DNA of 64,000 nucleotides. Origin: AP-15 sp963818695 (GTDB lineage: Bacteria; Pseudomonadota; Alphaproteobacteria; ATCC43930; CGMCC-115725). Position 1 is the stretch's first letter, and every line of letters begins with the position of its first letter. The translations under genes and the position numbers were made by a program. This document shows, one piece after another, positions 7,768 through 17,076 of this stretch. The notes beneath the pieces were generated by a model. It did not search any database and was not told the DNA's origin. It worked only from the letters and a program-made list of their open reading frames with translations. The DNA lies in assembly GCA_963818695.1 (NCBI GenBank), contig CAWFTG010000009.1, positions 310,001-374,000 on the forward strand, read 5' to 3'.

Positions 7768-8814
7768 ATGCGCGTTTTCACGATGCTCCCAATGAGGCAT
7801 TGGCGCGAGGCGGAGCCGGTCGGCGCGGCGGCGGAAGCCGCGGGGTTCGACGCGCTGATGACTGTCGAGCTCGGGCATGACGTCTTTACGCCGCTCGCCT
7901 TTGCCGCGCTTGCGACCGAGCGGATCGAGCTGACCCCATCCATTGCCGTCGCCTTCCCGCGCAGCCCGACGGTGATGGCGAGCCAGGCCTGGGACCTGCA
8001 CGCCAACTCAAACGGGCGCTTTGTGCTGGGCCTCGGCAGCCAGGTCAAAGGCCACAACGAGCGCCGCTTCGGCATCCCGTGGAGCGCGCCCGCGCCGCGA
8101 TTGCGCGATTACGTCCGAGCATTGCGTGCGGTTTGGCGCTGCTGGGAGACCGGGGAAAAGCTCGATTACCAAGGCGAGCACTACCGGCTGACTTTGATGA
8201 CTCCGGATTTCTCGCCGGAGCCGACGGGGCTCCCGATGGTGCCGATCACGATCGCCGCGGTCGGCGAGGCGATGCTGCGGGTCGCCGGCGAAGTGTGCGA
8301 CGGGGTGCGGCTGCATCCGCTGTGCTCGCGCCGCTATACGGAAGAAGTGGCGCTGCCGCGCATTGCAGAAGGGATGCAGCGCAGCGGACGCCGCCAGACC
8401 AATTTCGATGTCTTTGGCGGCGGCTTCGTGGTGACCGGGGGCGATGCGAAAACCGTCGCCGAAGGCATGGAATGGGCGCGCCGACGCATCGCTATTTATT
8501 CTTCGACCCGCACCTATGCACCGATTCTGGTTCTGCACGGACTCGAGGAGGTCGGGGTGAAATTGCACGCGATGTCGGTCGCGGGCCGGTGGAGCGACAT
8601 GCCGGCGGAGATCACCGACGACGTCGTACGCATCTTCGCCGCTTGCGGCACCTATGACGAGATCGCCGCGGCGATCGAGGCGCGCTACGGCGGTCTCGCT
8701 GACGCCGTCGAGCTGAACTTCCCTGCCGGCACGCCCGCGGGGTTGCAGCGCGAGTTGCTGACCGACATCCGCCGCATTCCGCACCGCTTCGAAGGCTTCG
8801 ACACCAGCTGGTGA
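7768..8814 (+). CDS. LLM-class oxidoreductase (F420/FMN-dependent, luciferase-like)
   Basis: The 348-residue product is a luciferase-like TIM-barrel oxidoreductase. Visible are the N-terminal ADEA-type region AAAEAAGFDALMTVELGHD, the core GRFVLGLGSQVKGHNERRFG (about 88-107) and PITIAAVGEAMLRVAGEVCD (about 156-175), which build the flavin/F420 site in this superfamily. It resembles the TIGR03617-type proteins. The reaction is unknown; members oxidise or reduce small organics with reduced flavin or F420. The ATG is placed 4 bases after GGGA. Confidence 0.8.
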   Translation: MRVFTMLPMRHWREAEPVGAAAEAAGFDALMTVELGHDVFTPLAFAALATERIELTPSIAVAFPRSPTVMASQAWDLHANSNGRFVLGLGSQVKGHNERRFGIPWSAPAPRLRDYVRALRAVWRCWETGEKLDYQGEHYRLTLMTPDFSPEPTGLPMVPITIAAVGEAMLRVAGEVCDGVRLHPLCSRRYTEEVALPRIAEGMQRSGRRQTNFDVFGGGFVVTGGDAKTVAEGMEWARRRIAIYSSTRTYAPILVLHGLEEVGVKLHAMSVAGRWSDMPAEITDDVVRIFAACGTYDEIAAAIEARYGGLADAVELNFPAGTPAGLQRELLTDIRRIPHRFEGFDTSW

Positions 8815-8872
8815 GAGAGCCTGACCCAGATGAATTATCGTCTCCCCCCCGCGGGCGCGCGCCTCGAGCCCC

Positions 8873-8900
8873 GGATTCCCGCTTTCGCGGGAATGACGGG
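8873..8900. repeat. REP-like hairpin (GGATTCCCGCTTTCGCGGGAATGACGGG)
   Basis: ATTCCCGC at 8875-8882 pairs with GCGGGAAT at 8887-8894, loop TTTC, flanked by GG and GACGGG. The same core and flank recur at 45539-45561. It is in the gap between two convergent genes, so a role as a transcription-end structure is also possible. Confidence 0.65.
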
Positions 8901-8929
8901 AAGTAGGGCCCGCCCCAGGTCCCTACCGG

Positions 8930-9250
8930 TCAGGCGGCCTTGGCATCCTCGATTCGCAGAATCTCGACGCGTGGCGGCGAGGTCAGTATTTCGCTGAACG
9001 AGTGCATCCAGTCGCCGGTTTCTTGCGACGAGCCGACGCCGCGGTTGCGGAATTGGTCGAGCTGATCGAGGCTCGTCAGCTCGACCTCGAACTGCAGGGC
9101 GGCTTGCTCCCCGTGACCGCGCGTCAGCGGCACCAGCATCCGGGCATTGAGGTGGTTGGCGCGGGCCGCCTCGACCTCGCGGCGGATGAATTCGATTGCG
9201 CGCTGGCGGTTGACCGGCAGCACGTCATAGCAGAACCGGGCCAGATACAT
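8930..9250 (-). CDS. Small conserved protein of unknown function
   Basis: The product is 106 residues, beginning MYLARFCYDVLPVNRQRAIEF. Alternating strands and helices (ANHLNARMLVPLTRGHGEQA, then LQFEVELTSLDQLDQF) suggest a ferredoxin-like alpha-beta fold of the kind found in small monooxygenase-like or NIPSNAP-type proteins. I do not recognise a named family. The start at 9248-9250 is chosen because AGAGGAG lies 7 bases upstream; the open frame continues 28 codons further without a ribosome site. It converges with the LLM oxidoreductase gene. Confidence 0.65.
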   Translation of the reverse strand: MYLARFCYDVLPVNRQRAIEFIRREVEAARANHLNARMLVPLTRGHGEQAALQFEVELTSLDQLDQFRNRGVGSSQETGDWMHSFSEILTSPPRVEILRIEDAKAA

Positions 9251-9367
9251 CGCGATACTCCTCTTTGAATCGGGCGGCGACCAGGAGGCCCTCCCGCCTC
9301 CTTGGTCAACACGGCCGACCGCCGACCGCTGCATCCATGTGAGGAGTTTTCTTTGGCGGCTCGGCGG

Positions 9368-9565
9368 CTAGCGTGGCTTGCGCTCGCCCTTCAGCGCCTC
9401 TTGCACCGTGTCGAATTCGAGGCGCGTTCGCCGCCGGGGTGACGTGGTGTCATAATCGCCTCGTTCGGCAGCGAGCTTCTTGCTCAGCCGAAGCCGCGGG
9501 CTCTGCGTGGCATGGCCAGAGACCCCGTGCTTGTGGCTCCCCATGCCCCCTCGACCCTGCTGCAT
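9368..9565 (-). CDS. Small basic hypothetical protein
   Basis: A 65-residue, strongly basic and hydrophilic reading frame with MGSHKHGVSGHATQSPRLRL and, near the end, RTRLEFDTVQEALKGERKPR. Two ATGs are possible (9580 and 9565); the inner one has GGAGGGAG immediately upstream. The composition and the ordered C-terminal motif look coding rather than random, but I do not recognise a family and no neighbour supports a role. Confidence 0.45.
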   Translation of the reverse strand: MQQGRGGMGSHKHGVSGHATQSPRLRLSKKLAAERGDYDTTSPRRRTRLEFDTVQEALKGERKPR

Positions 9566-9749
9566 GTCTCCCTCCGCCATCGCATCGGCGAACCGCTAAG
9601 CTTGGCGATTATACCGGTCCCGGTGACCAGGGAGGAAAAGCTATATTTGCGGCAATCCGAGGCGCCCCAATGCTGCCATATTGGATTGTTAGCCACGCCG
9701 GGCCGAGCATTTCCGGCCCTGATGCCGAGGGAGAGCGGCGCGGAGATCG

Positions 9750-10499
9750 ATGGCTGGCCATTCGCAGTTCAAGAACATCATGTACCGGAAGGGTGCGCAG
9801 GACAAAAAGCGCGCCAAGGTCTTCACCAAGATCATCCGGGAACTGACGACCGCCGCTCGCACCGGCCTACCCGATCCGGCAGCCAATCCGCGGCTGCGCG
9901 CGGCCGTTCTTGCCGCCCGCCAAGCCAATATGCCGAAAGACACGGTCGAGCGTGCGATAAAACGGGGTGCAGGCGGCGGGGCAGACGATGCCTACGAGGA
10001 AGTGCGATACGAGGGTTATGGACCAGGTGGGGTCGCTGTCATCGTCGAGGCGCTGACCGACAACCGCAACCGCACGGCGAGCGAGGTGCGCGCCGCCTTT
10101 ACCAAATCAGGGGGAGCTTTGGGGGAAACCAACAGCGTCAGCTTTATGTTCGACCGGGTCGGCGAGATCTCGTATCCGGCGGCCACGGCCAGCGCCGATG
10201 ACATGTTCGAAGCCGCGATCGAAGCGGGGGCAAGGGACATCGAGAGCGATGACGAGCAGCATTCGGTGACCTGCGCACCGGAGGATTTGAACGCCGTGCG
10301 CGATGCGCTCGAGAACCGATTCGGCCCGGCCGGTTCGGCGCGCCTTGTCTGGCGTCCGAGGACTGCTTCGGAAATCGACGAGGAGATGGCGACAGGCCTG
10401 TTCAAGCTGCTCGAGACGCTCGAGGACAGCGACGATGTCCAGAACGTCTACGCCAATTTCGAAGTGGCCGAGGACGTGATGGCGCGGCTCGGCGTCTGA
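9750..10499 (+). CDS. yebC: YebC/PmpR family regulator or translation factor
   Basis: The 249-residue product starts AGHSQFKNIMYRKGAQDKKR, the signature N-terminus of YebC/PmpR proteins. Further hallmarks are NMPKDTVERAIKRG (about 70-83) and YEGYGPGGVAVIVEALTDNR (about 93-112). Members act as DNA-binding regulators or, as shown for several bacteria, help ribosomes through difficult proline stretches. Length is normal. The ATG follows GGAGATCG. It heads the ruvCAB block, 22 bp before ruvC, an arrangement conserved in many Proteobacteria. Confidence 0.93.
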   Translation: MAGHSQFKNIMYRKGAQDKKRAKVFTKIIRELTTAARTGLPDPAANPRLRAAVLAARQANMPKDTVERAIKRGAGGGADDAYEEVRYEGYGPGGVAVIVEALTDNRNRTASEVRAAFTKSGGALGETNSVSFMFDRVGEISYPAATASADDMFEAAIEAGARDIESDDEQHSVTCAPEDLNAVRDALENRFGPAGSARLVWRPRTASEIDEEMATGLFKLLETLEDSDDVQNVYANFEVAEDVMARLGV

Positions 10500-10521
10500 T
10501 CGCGCCGACACGGAACCCGAG

Positions 10522-11016
10522 ATGCGGGTTTTGGGGCTCGACCCCGGGCTACGGCACACCGGGTGGGGGGTCATCGATGTGCCCGGCAATCTCTTGGTCC
10601 ACGTTGCCGACGGCGTCATCCATGCCGCTACCGATCAGCCGCTGGCGGCGCGGCTCGTTTCCCTGTTCCGGCAGATCACTGCCGTCGTCGAGCGCTTTCG
10701 CCCCGATGAGGCCGCGGTCGAAGAAACCTTTGTCAACCGCAATCCGTCTTCGACCTTGCGGCTCGGCGTGGCTCGCGGGGTTGTGCTGCTCGCCCCGGCC
10801 GAACGCGGGCTGCCGGTCGCCGAGTATTCGGCGAATTTCATAAAAAAGGCGGTGGTCGGCGCTGGTCACGCCGAGAAGTCGCAGGTGCAATTGATGGTGC
10901 GTCGGCTGCTGCCAGGCTGCGATGGCGGCGAGCCCGATGCCGCCGATGCGCTCGCCGTGGCGATCTGCCACGCACATTACGCCCTAACCCGGCGCCTCTC
11001 GGACGCGCAAGCATGA
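10522..11016 (+). CDS. ruvC: Holliday junction endonuclease RuvC
   Basis: The 164-residue product is the dimeric resolvase that nicks Holliday junctions during recombinational repair. The acidic active-site residues are visible in RVLGLDPGLRHTGWGVID (Asp7), AAVEETFVNRNPSST (Glu pair near 69-70) and DAADALAVAICHAH near the C-terminus. Length matches RuvC. Its stop overlaps the ruvA start by 4 bp (ATGA), so translation is probably coupled. Confidence 0.95.
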   Translation: MRVLGLDPGLRHTGWGVIDVPGNLLVHVADGVIHAATDQPLAARLVSLFRQITAVVERFRPDEAAVEETFVNRNPSSTLRLGVARGVVLLAPAERGLPVAEYSANFIKKAVVGAGHAEKSQVQLMVRRLLPGCDGGEPDAADALAVAICHAHYALTRRLSDAQA

Positions 11017-11627
11017 TCGCCAAGCTCGCCGGTGTCGTCGAGCAGATCGAACTGGACGCGGCGGTCATCGACGTGGGCGGCGTCGGCTATCTGGCCTTCT
11101 GCTCGACGCGGACGATCGGCCGCCTGCCGCCGCCGGGTTCGCCGGCGCGCTTGCTGATCGAGACGCATGTCCGCGAGGACCACATCCACCTGTACGGGTT
11201 CATCGACACCGCGGAACGCGATTGGTTTCGCCTGCTGACGACCGTGCAGGGTGTCGGCGCGCGACTGGCCCTCTCGCTCCTCTCGGCCGTGCCGCCGGAG
11301 AAGCTCGGGCTTGCAATTTTGGCTCAGGACAAGCCCGCCTTGGCGCAAGCCGATGGTGTCGGGCCGCGGCTCGCGGCCCGGATTGTCAATGAGTTGCGCG
11401 ACAAGATCGGCAACCTGGCAGCCCCGGTATCGGCGCCGTCGGTGGCGCAGCTCAATGAGCCGGCAAACGGCCAGGGAGCGACGGCCGACGCAATCGCGGC
11501 GCTGGAGAATCTCGGGGTCGGCCGCAGCGAGGCGCTGGGCGCAATCGCCGCGGCGGCCCGTCGGCTCGGCACCGAGGCGGCCGCCGATGTGCTGATAAAA
11601 GCGGGTCTGGAGGAGCTGGCGCGATGA
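11013..11627 (+). CDS. ruvA: Holliday junction DNA helicase subunit RuvA
   Basis: The 204-residue product binds the four-way junction as a tetramer and loads RuvB. Domain order is as expected: an N-terminal OB fold (MIAKLAGVVEQIELDAAVID), two helix-hairpin-helix motifs around TTVQGVGARLALSLL and ADGVGPRLAARIVNELRDK (residues about 75-130), a flexible linker, and the C-terminal RuvB-binding three-helix domain (ADAIAALENLGVGRSEALGA). It overlaps ruvC and ruvB by 4 bp on either side. Confidence 0.95.
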   Translation: MIAKLAGVVEQIELDAAVIDVGGVGYLAFCSTRTIGRLPPPGSPARLLIETHVREDHIHLYGFIDTAERDWFRLLTTVQGVGARLALSLLSAVPPEKLGLAILAQDKPALAQADGVGPRLAARIVNELRDKIGNLAAPVSAPSVAQLNEPANGQGATADAIAALENLGVGRSEALGAIAAAARRLGTEAAADVLIKAGLEELAR

Positions 11628-12688
11628 ACGACGCCGCGCCGCGTGTCGTTGCTCCGCAGCACGCCGAGCAAGACACAGCCGAAAGCTCGGTCCGGCCGGC
11701 CACTCTCGATGAATTCATCGGTCAACATCAGCTGCGCGACAATCTGCGCGTCTTTATCGAAGCGGCGAAGACCCGCGGCGAGGCGCTCGACCATATCCTG
11801 TTCTTTGGTCCTCCCGGGCTCGGCAAGACGACGCTCGCACAGATCGTCGCCCGCGAAATGGGCGTCGACTTTCATGCCACCGCGGGCCCGGTAATTCAGC
11901 GCGCCGCCGATCTCGTCGCGATGCTGAGCAAACTCGCCCCGCGCGAGGTGCTGTTCATCGACGAGATCCACCGTCTGCCGCCGGCAGCCGAGGAGTACCT
12001 CTACCCCGCGATGGAGGACTATCAGATCGATCTGATCATCGGGCAAGGGCCCGGAGCGCGATCGATTCGCTACCGTCTCGCACCCTTTACTTTGATCGGC
12101 GCGACGACGCGTTCGGGTCTGATTACCCGGCCGCTGCGGGAGCGTTTCGGCATCCCATTGCGTCTGGTGTTCTACGAGCCGGCGGAGCTCGGGACCATCG
12201 TCAGCCGCGCGGCACGGGTGCTCGGTATCGAGCTGCTCCCCGACGGCGCCGCCGAGATAGCGCGCAGGTCGCGGGGCACCCCGCGGGTCGCGATACGCCT
12301 CTTGCGCCGCATCCGCGACTTTGCCGCCGTCACCGGTCAGACGAGCGTCGATGCCGTCGCCGCCGACGCGGCGCTGTTGCGGCTCGATGTCGATGCCCGC
12401 GGGCTCGACGGCATGGACCGGCGCTACCTGCGCTGCATTGCCGAAAATTATGCGGGCGGTCCGGTCGGGGTCGAGACGATCGCAGCCGCACTCGGCGACG
12501 AGCGCGACGTCGTCGAAGAAGTCATCGAGCCGTACCTGCTGCAGGAGGGCTTTGTGCAGCGGACGCCGCGCGGCCGTCTGCTGACGCGGAACGCGTTCCG
12601 CCACCTCGACCTGCCGGTGCCCGCCAGCATGCCGGCCCAGCTCGATCTTCTAACGCCATCGCCATGCGAAACGGAGAATCCATGCTGA
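11624..12688 (+). CDS. ruvB: Holliday junction branch-migration ATPase RuvB
   Basis: The 354-residue product is the hexameric AAA+ motor of the RuvAB complex. Walker A is GPPGLGKT at 62-69, Walker B is LFIDEIHRLPP, sensor 1 is TLIGATTRSGLI, the arginine-finger region is RPLRERFGIPLRL, and the C-terminal winged helix has RTPRGRLLTRNAFRHL. The N-terminus TLDEFIGQHQLRDNLRVFIE is typical. It overlaps ruvA by 4 bp and is followed 42 bp later by tolQ, so the whole ruv-tol block may be one transcription unit. Confidence 0.96.
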   Translation: MNDAAPRVVAPQHAEQDTAESSVRPATLDEFIGQHQLRDNLRVFIEAAKTRGEALDHILFFGPPGLGKTTLAQIVAREMGVDFHATAGPVIQRAADLVAMLSKLAPREVLFIDEIHRLPPAAEEYLYPAMEDYQIDLIIGQGPGARSIRYRLAPFTLIGATTRSGLITRPLRERFGIPLRLVFYEPAELGTIVSRAARVLGIELLPDGAAEIARRSRGTPRVAIRLLRRIRDFAAVTGQTSVDAVAADAALLRLDVDARGLDGMDRRYLRCIAENYAGGPVGVETIAAALGDERDVVEEVIEPYLLQEGFVQRTPRGRLLTRNAFRHLDLPVPASMPAQLDLLTPSPCETENPC

Positions 12689-12730
12689 TGCCAACAATCA
12701 TCCAAAAGACGCCATAAAGGGCCGACATCA

Positions 12731-13459
<729 letters not shown>

Positions 13460-13461
13460 CG

Positions 13462-13959
13462 ATGGCCGTCTTGGGTCTGAGCGGCAACGGCCACCGCCTG
13501 GCGGGGCGCTACCGGCCGATGTCGGAAATCAACGTGACGCCTTTGGTCGACGTCATGCTGGTCCTGCTCGTCGTCTTCATGGTGGCGGCGCCATTGTTAA
13601 CGGTCGGAGTGCCGGTCGATCTGCCGCAGACCCAGGCACCGCCGATCACCGAACCGAAAGAACCCCTCGTCATCACGATCAATGGCGAAGGCCGCATCTT
13701 CATCCAGGAGACCGAAGTCCCAATCGATTCGCTGGTCCCCCGCCTGCAGGCGATTACCGGCAGCAACCCCGACGCGCTGCTCTATGTCCGCGGTGACCGG
13801 GCGATCAACTACGGCCGGGTCGTCGAAGTGATGAGCCTGGTCAGCACCGCCGGCTTCCGCAAAGTGTCGCTGATCGCCGAATCCCCGAAGGGTACGTCCG
13901 GCAAGACTGCCGCAGGCGCGTCAACCTCTGACCGATCGGCGCGGACGGTCAGGCACTGA
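13462..13959 (+). CDS. tolR: Tol-Pal system protein TolR
   Basis: The 165-residue product has a short cytoplasmic N-terminus, a single membrane helix with the proton-relay Asp in NVTPLVDVMLVLLVVFMV (about 24-41), and a periplasmic ExbD/TolR domain ending in FRKVSLIAES. Ser/Thr-rich tail of about 20 residues. It works with TolQ to convert proton-motive force into movement of TolA. Spacing to tolQ is 2 bp and to tolA 23 bp. Confidence 0.93.
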   Translation: MAVLGLSGNGHRLAGRYRPMSEINVTPLVDVMLVLLVVFMVAAPLLTVGVPVDLPQTQAPPITEPKEPLVITINGEGRIFIQETEVPIDSLVPRLQAITGSNPDALLYVRGDRAINYGRVVEVMSLVSTAGFRKVSLIAESPKGTSGKTAAGASTSDRSARTVRH

Positions 13960-13982
13960 GTACGGCCGCGCCGCTTCCGCCC

Positions 13983-14981
13983 ATGAGCCTGGCGCTCGCT
14001 GAACCGGGACTGACCGGAGCCGTCGACATCCCGGACGAGCTGCCGGATGGCATCGGCTCGCGCGGCATGGTGTTGTCGGCGGTGCTTCACTTGGTGCTTG
14101 GAAGCCTCTTGATCATTGGTCTGCCAAGCCTGTTCGCCCCACCGCCGCTGGAAGAGACGCCGATAGCCGTCCAGCTCGTCACGATCGCGCCGGAGACCCG
14201 AGCCACCCACCCCAATCCGAACCTGCCGCAGCCGGATGCCAAACCAGAAGTGCCGGAAGTCGAGGCGCCCGCGCCGAAGCCGCAGCCCAAACCCGAGCCG
14301 CCGAAACCCGCACCCGTCCCGCCTTCCGCTGCGGCCGTTTCACAGCCGGCCGATGAGCCGGCGCCGCCGGAAGCCAAACCGCCGCCTGCTTCGAAGCCCC
14401 CGGAGCCCAAGCCGGAGGTGAATCCGGTCGAGAAACTCGAAGTACCCAAGCCCAGAGAAAAACCCGAGCCGCCGCGCCAATTGGCCAAGCTCGAACCAAA
14501 ACCGGAAGAAAAAAAGCCGGACGAGAAGAAGTACGATCCTCGCCAATTCGACGCGTTGCTGAAGAACCTGGCGCCTCTGCATGCGGCGGCGACCGCCGAG
14601 GCCCCGCCGGACAACCCACGGCCCGCCGCAGCACGGGCGTCCTCGCAGCCGAAGGCTCCACTGGGCAGCCAGCTCACCGCCAGCGAACTGGACATGGTCC
14701 GCCACCAGATCGCTCGTTGCTGGAACGTGCCGGCAGGTGCCCGCGACGCCAAGGATCTCGTCGTCGAGATCAAGGTCATCGTCGATCCCGACGGCACGGT
14801 CCGGCAGGCGACGATCGTCGATCAGGGTCGCCTGAGCAGCGATCCCTTCTATCGCGCCGCGGCCGAAAGCGCGCGCCGCGCCTTCTTCAACCCGCTATGC
14901 CGACCGCTGCACTTGCCCGCCGAGAAATACGCGATCTGGAAGGACCTTGTCGTCGACTTCAGCCCCAGGGACATCTTATGA
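13983..14981 (+). CDS. tolA: Tol-Pal system protein TolA (energy-transducing bridge)
   Basis: The 332-residue product has one membrane helix (about 29-50), a long Pro/Glu/Lys-rich periplasmic spacer (about 78-190) and a C-terminal TolA/TonB-like domain with LDMVRHQIARCWNVPAGARD and KVIVDPDGTVRQATIVD. This is the usual TolA design: the rod spans the periplasm and the end domain contacts TolB and Pal. The spacer is proline-rich rather than the alanine-rich helix of E. coli, as is common in Alphaproteobacteria. Its TGA stop overlaps the first of four in-frame ATG codons preceding tolB. Confidence 0.9.
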   Translation: MSLALAEPGLTGAVDIPDELPDGIGSRGMVLSAVLHLVLGSLLIIGLPSLFAPPPLEETPIAVQLVTIAPETRATHPNPNLPQPDAKPEVPEVEAPAPKPQPKPEPPKPAPVPPSAAAVSQPADEPAPPEAKPPPASKPPEPKPEVNPVEKLEVPKPREKPEPPRQLAKLEPKPEEKKPDEKKYDPRQFDALLKNLAPLHAAATAEAPPDNPRPAAARASSQPKAPLGSQLTASELDMVRHQIARCWNVPAGARDAKDLVVEIKVIVDPDGTVRQATIVDQGRLSSDPFYRAAAESARRAFFNPLCRPLHLPAEKYAIWKDLVVDFSPRDIL

Positions 14982-15043
14982 GGAATAGGGGACATCTTAT
15001 GGGAAATCGGGCATATGTTATGGGAAATAGGGCATATCTTATG
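14964..15043 (+). repeat. Tandem 21-bp repeat across the tolA stop and tolB start, each unit carrying an ATG
   Basis: ATG codons lie at 14978, 14999, 15020 and 15041, exactly 21 bases apart and in one frame. Each is preceded by ACATCTT or a variant (GCATATGTT, GCATATCTT) and, further upstream, by a purine-rich stretch such as GGAATAGGG or GGAAATAGGG. The tolA stop TGA is inside the first unit. The three inter-ATG units differ from each other at only a few bases, pointing to recent tandem duplication of the translation-start region. Confidence 0.85.
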
Positions 15044-16378
15044 AAGAGAAGCTGCCGAATACTGGCCGGTGCGATTTTTGCCGCACTGATCATGCTGCCG
15101 TGTTCCGGCCCGTCGGCGCGTGCCGAACTGCGCCTCGACATCACCAGCGGCAAGGTCGAGCCCATGCCGATCGCGATCCCCGCCTTCCCCGGCGGCGCCG
15201 CCAACGAAACCCAGGCCGGACACGACATTGCCGGCGTCGTCTCGACCGATCTCGAGCGCTCCGGGCTGTTTCGCCCGATCGACCCGCGCAGCTTCATCCA
15301 GAATGTTTCGCTGGACGACTCACAACCCCGGTTCCCCGACTGGCGCCAGATAAATGCGCAAGCGCTGGTTACCGGCTCGGTCAAGACGCAAGGGGATGGG
15401 AGGCTCCGGGTCGAGTTCCGGCTCTGGGACGTGTTTGCCGAGCAGCAACTGACCGGGTACGGCTACACGACCACTCAGCAGAACTGGCGGCGCATCGCTC
15501 ACATCATAGCCGATGAGATCTATAAGCGGATCACCGGCGAAGAAGGCTATTTCGACACCCGGATCGTGTACGTCGCGGAATCGGGCCCGGCGCAGAATCG
15601 GGTGAAACGGCTCGCTATCATGGACCAGGACGGGGCCAACAACCGCTTCCTGACGGACGGCCGGGCACTGGTGCTGACGCCGCGCTTCTCGCCGACGGCG
15701 CAGGAGATTACCTACCTGTCCTACGGTAGCGGCGCGCCGCGCGTGTATCTGTTCAACATCGATACCGGGCAACAGGAGGTCGTTGGCGATTTTCCCGGAA
15801 TGACCTTCGCGCCGCGGTTTTCGCCCGACGGTAACCGGGTGGTCCTCAGCCGCGCCGAGAACGGCGTCAGCAATCTCTTTGCGCTCGATCTAAGAACTCG
15901 CCGACCCGTCCGGCTGACCGACAGCCAGGCGATCGACACCTCGCCGTGCTTCTCGCCGGACGGCGGGAAGATCGTGTTCAATTCCGATCGCGGCGGTTCC
16001 CAGCAGCTTTACGTGATGAATTCGGACGGCAGCGGGGTTAAACGCATCAGTTTCGGTGCGGGCAAATACGGCACGCCGGTCTGGTCGCCGCGCGGTGATC
16101 AGATCGCCTTCACTAAAATCGACGGCGGATCGTTCTACATCGGGGTAATGCGGCCGGACGGCTCGGGAGAACGCCTCCTGACGCGGGATTTCCTCGTTGA
16201 AGGCCCGACATGGGCGCCGAACGGTCGAGTGCTGATGTATTTCCGCCAAACGCCGACCGATTTACGGGGGTACGGTTCGACGCGCCTGTTTTCGATCGAC
16301 TTGACCGGATCAAATCAGCGCGAGGTAATGACCTCGGGAGATGCCTCAGATCCGGCTTGGTCGCCGCTGCTGCGCTGA
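15041..16378 (+). CDS. tolB: Tol-Pal system periplasmic beta-propeller TolB
   Basis: The 445-residue product has a signal peptide (MKRSCRILAGAIFAALIM, cleavage near PSARA-E), an N-terminal alpha/beta domain (LDITSGKVEPMPIAIPAFPG) and a six-bladed propeller with repeated blades such as APRFSPDGNRVVLSRAENG, SPCFSPDGGKIVFNSDRGG and TPVWSPRGDQIAFTKIDGG. It binds Pal and TolA. I place the start at 15041 because it gives a clean signal peptide; three further in-frame ATGs upstream (14978, 14999, 15020) lie in a tandem 21-bp repeat and would add a hydrophilic GNRAY-like extension of up to 21 residues. Confidence 0.95.
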   Translation: MKRSCRILAGAIFAALIMLPCSGPSARAELRLDITSGKVEPMPIAIPAFPGGAANETQAGHDIAGVVSTDLERSGLFRPIDPRSFIQNVSLDDSQPRFPDWRQINAQALVTGSVKTQGDGRLRVEFRLWDVFAEQQLTGYGYTTTQQNWRRIAHIIADEIYKRITGEEGYFDTRIVYVAESGPAQNRVKRLAIMDQDGANNRFLTDGRALVLTPRFSPTAQEITYLSYGSGAPRVYLFNIDTGQQEVVGDFPGMTFAPRFSPDGNRVVLSRAENGVSNLFALDLRTRRPVRLTDSQAIDTSPCFSPDGGKIVFNSDRGGSQQLYVMNSDGSGVKRISFGAGKYGTPVWSPRGDQIAFTKIDGGSFYIGVMRPDGSGERLLTRDFLVEGPTWAPNGRVLMYFRQTPTDLRGYGSTRLFSIDLTGSNQREVMTSGDASDPAWSPLLR

Positions 16379-16498
16379 CTGGCCGGGACCGGGGGGCTTG
16401 CTCGACGGGTTGATATCGCTCGGGGGTGCGATCGTCGCGAGCCGGACGGGAAACACCGACGGCGGATTGAGTTCGAAAATTGATCAAGGGGAAATTAG

Positions 16499-17008
16499 AT
16501 GTCCACGAGAACTATCGGCATTTTTGGCGGGTTTTTGCTGCTGCTCGCCGCCTGCAGCAGCACACCGGAGACAGCGCCGGGCGGCCCGCCTGGTGGACCG
16601 GGCGGACCGGGGACGGGCGGACCCGGCGGCATCGGCTCGAGAAACGCTCTGCCCGGATCGCAGCAAGATCTGGAGGCGGGTGCCGGCGACCGCGTATTCT
16701 TCGCCTTCGATCGCTCAGACATCACGCCTGAATCTCAGCAGATCCTGGAGCGCCAAGCAGATTGGCTGCGGCGCTATCCGAACGTGACGGTCACGATCGA
16801 GGGACACTGCGACGAGCGCGGCACGCGCGAATACAACCTCGCGCTCGGCGAACGCCGCGCTCAGGCGGTAAAGAACGTCCTGGTCGCGTTGGGCATTCCG
16901 GCATCCCGCATCTCGACGATCAGCTACGGCAAGGAGCGTCCCGCCGTTGTCGGGTCGACCGAAGAGGCCTATGCGCAGAACCGGCGTGCCGTAACCACCG
17001 TGAACTGA
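16499..17008 (+). CDS. pal: Peptidoglycan-associated lipoprotein Pal
   Basis: The 169-residue product is the outer-membrane lipoprotein that tethers the membrane to peptidoglycan. The lipobox LLAAC puts the lipidated cysteine at residue 19, followed by a Gly/Pro-rich linker (about 24-50) and an OmpA-like peptidoglycan-binding domain with VFFAFDRSDITPESQQIL and TIEGHCDERGTREYNLALGE. Start ATG follows AAGGGGAAATTAG. It is separated from tolB by 120 bp and followed by a possible terminator before cpoB. Confidence 0.95.
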   Translation: MSTRTIGIFGGFLLLLAACSSTPETAPGGPPGGPGGPGTGGPGGIGSRNALPGSQQDLEAGAGDRVFFAFDRSDITPESQQILERQADWLRRYPNVTVTIEGHCDERGTREYNLALGERRAQAVKNVLVALGIPASRISTISYGKERPAVVGSTEEAYAQNRRAVTTVN

Positions 17009-17076
17009 AGAACCGGCCTGCAATCGAGCCGGCGCGATCGCCTTGGGCATCCCCGGTACAACGGATCGGTCAGCAG

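Noticed and set aside
11324..12604. 426-codon minus-strand frame opposite ruvA and ruvB
   Set aside because: Antisense shadow in GC-rich DNA; ruvB motifs are complete on the plus strand.
14717..15040. Upstream extension of the tolB frame by 108 codons
   Set aside because: It lies inside tolA in another frame; the signal peptide begins at 15041.
14964..15043. Tandem repeats considered as a CRISPR array
   Set aside because: Units are 21 bp with no unique spacers and they lie across a stop/start junction; no cas genes nearby.
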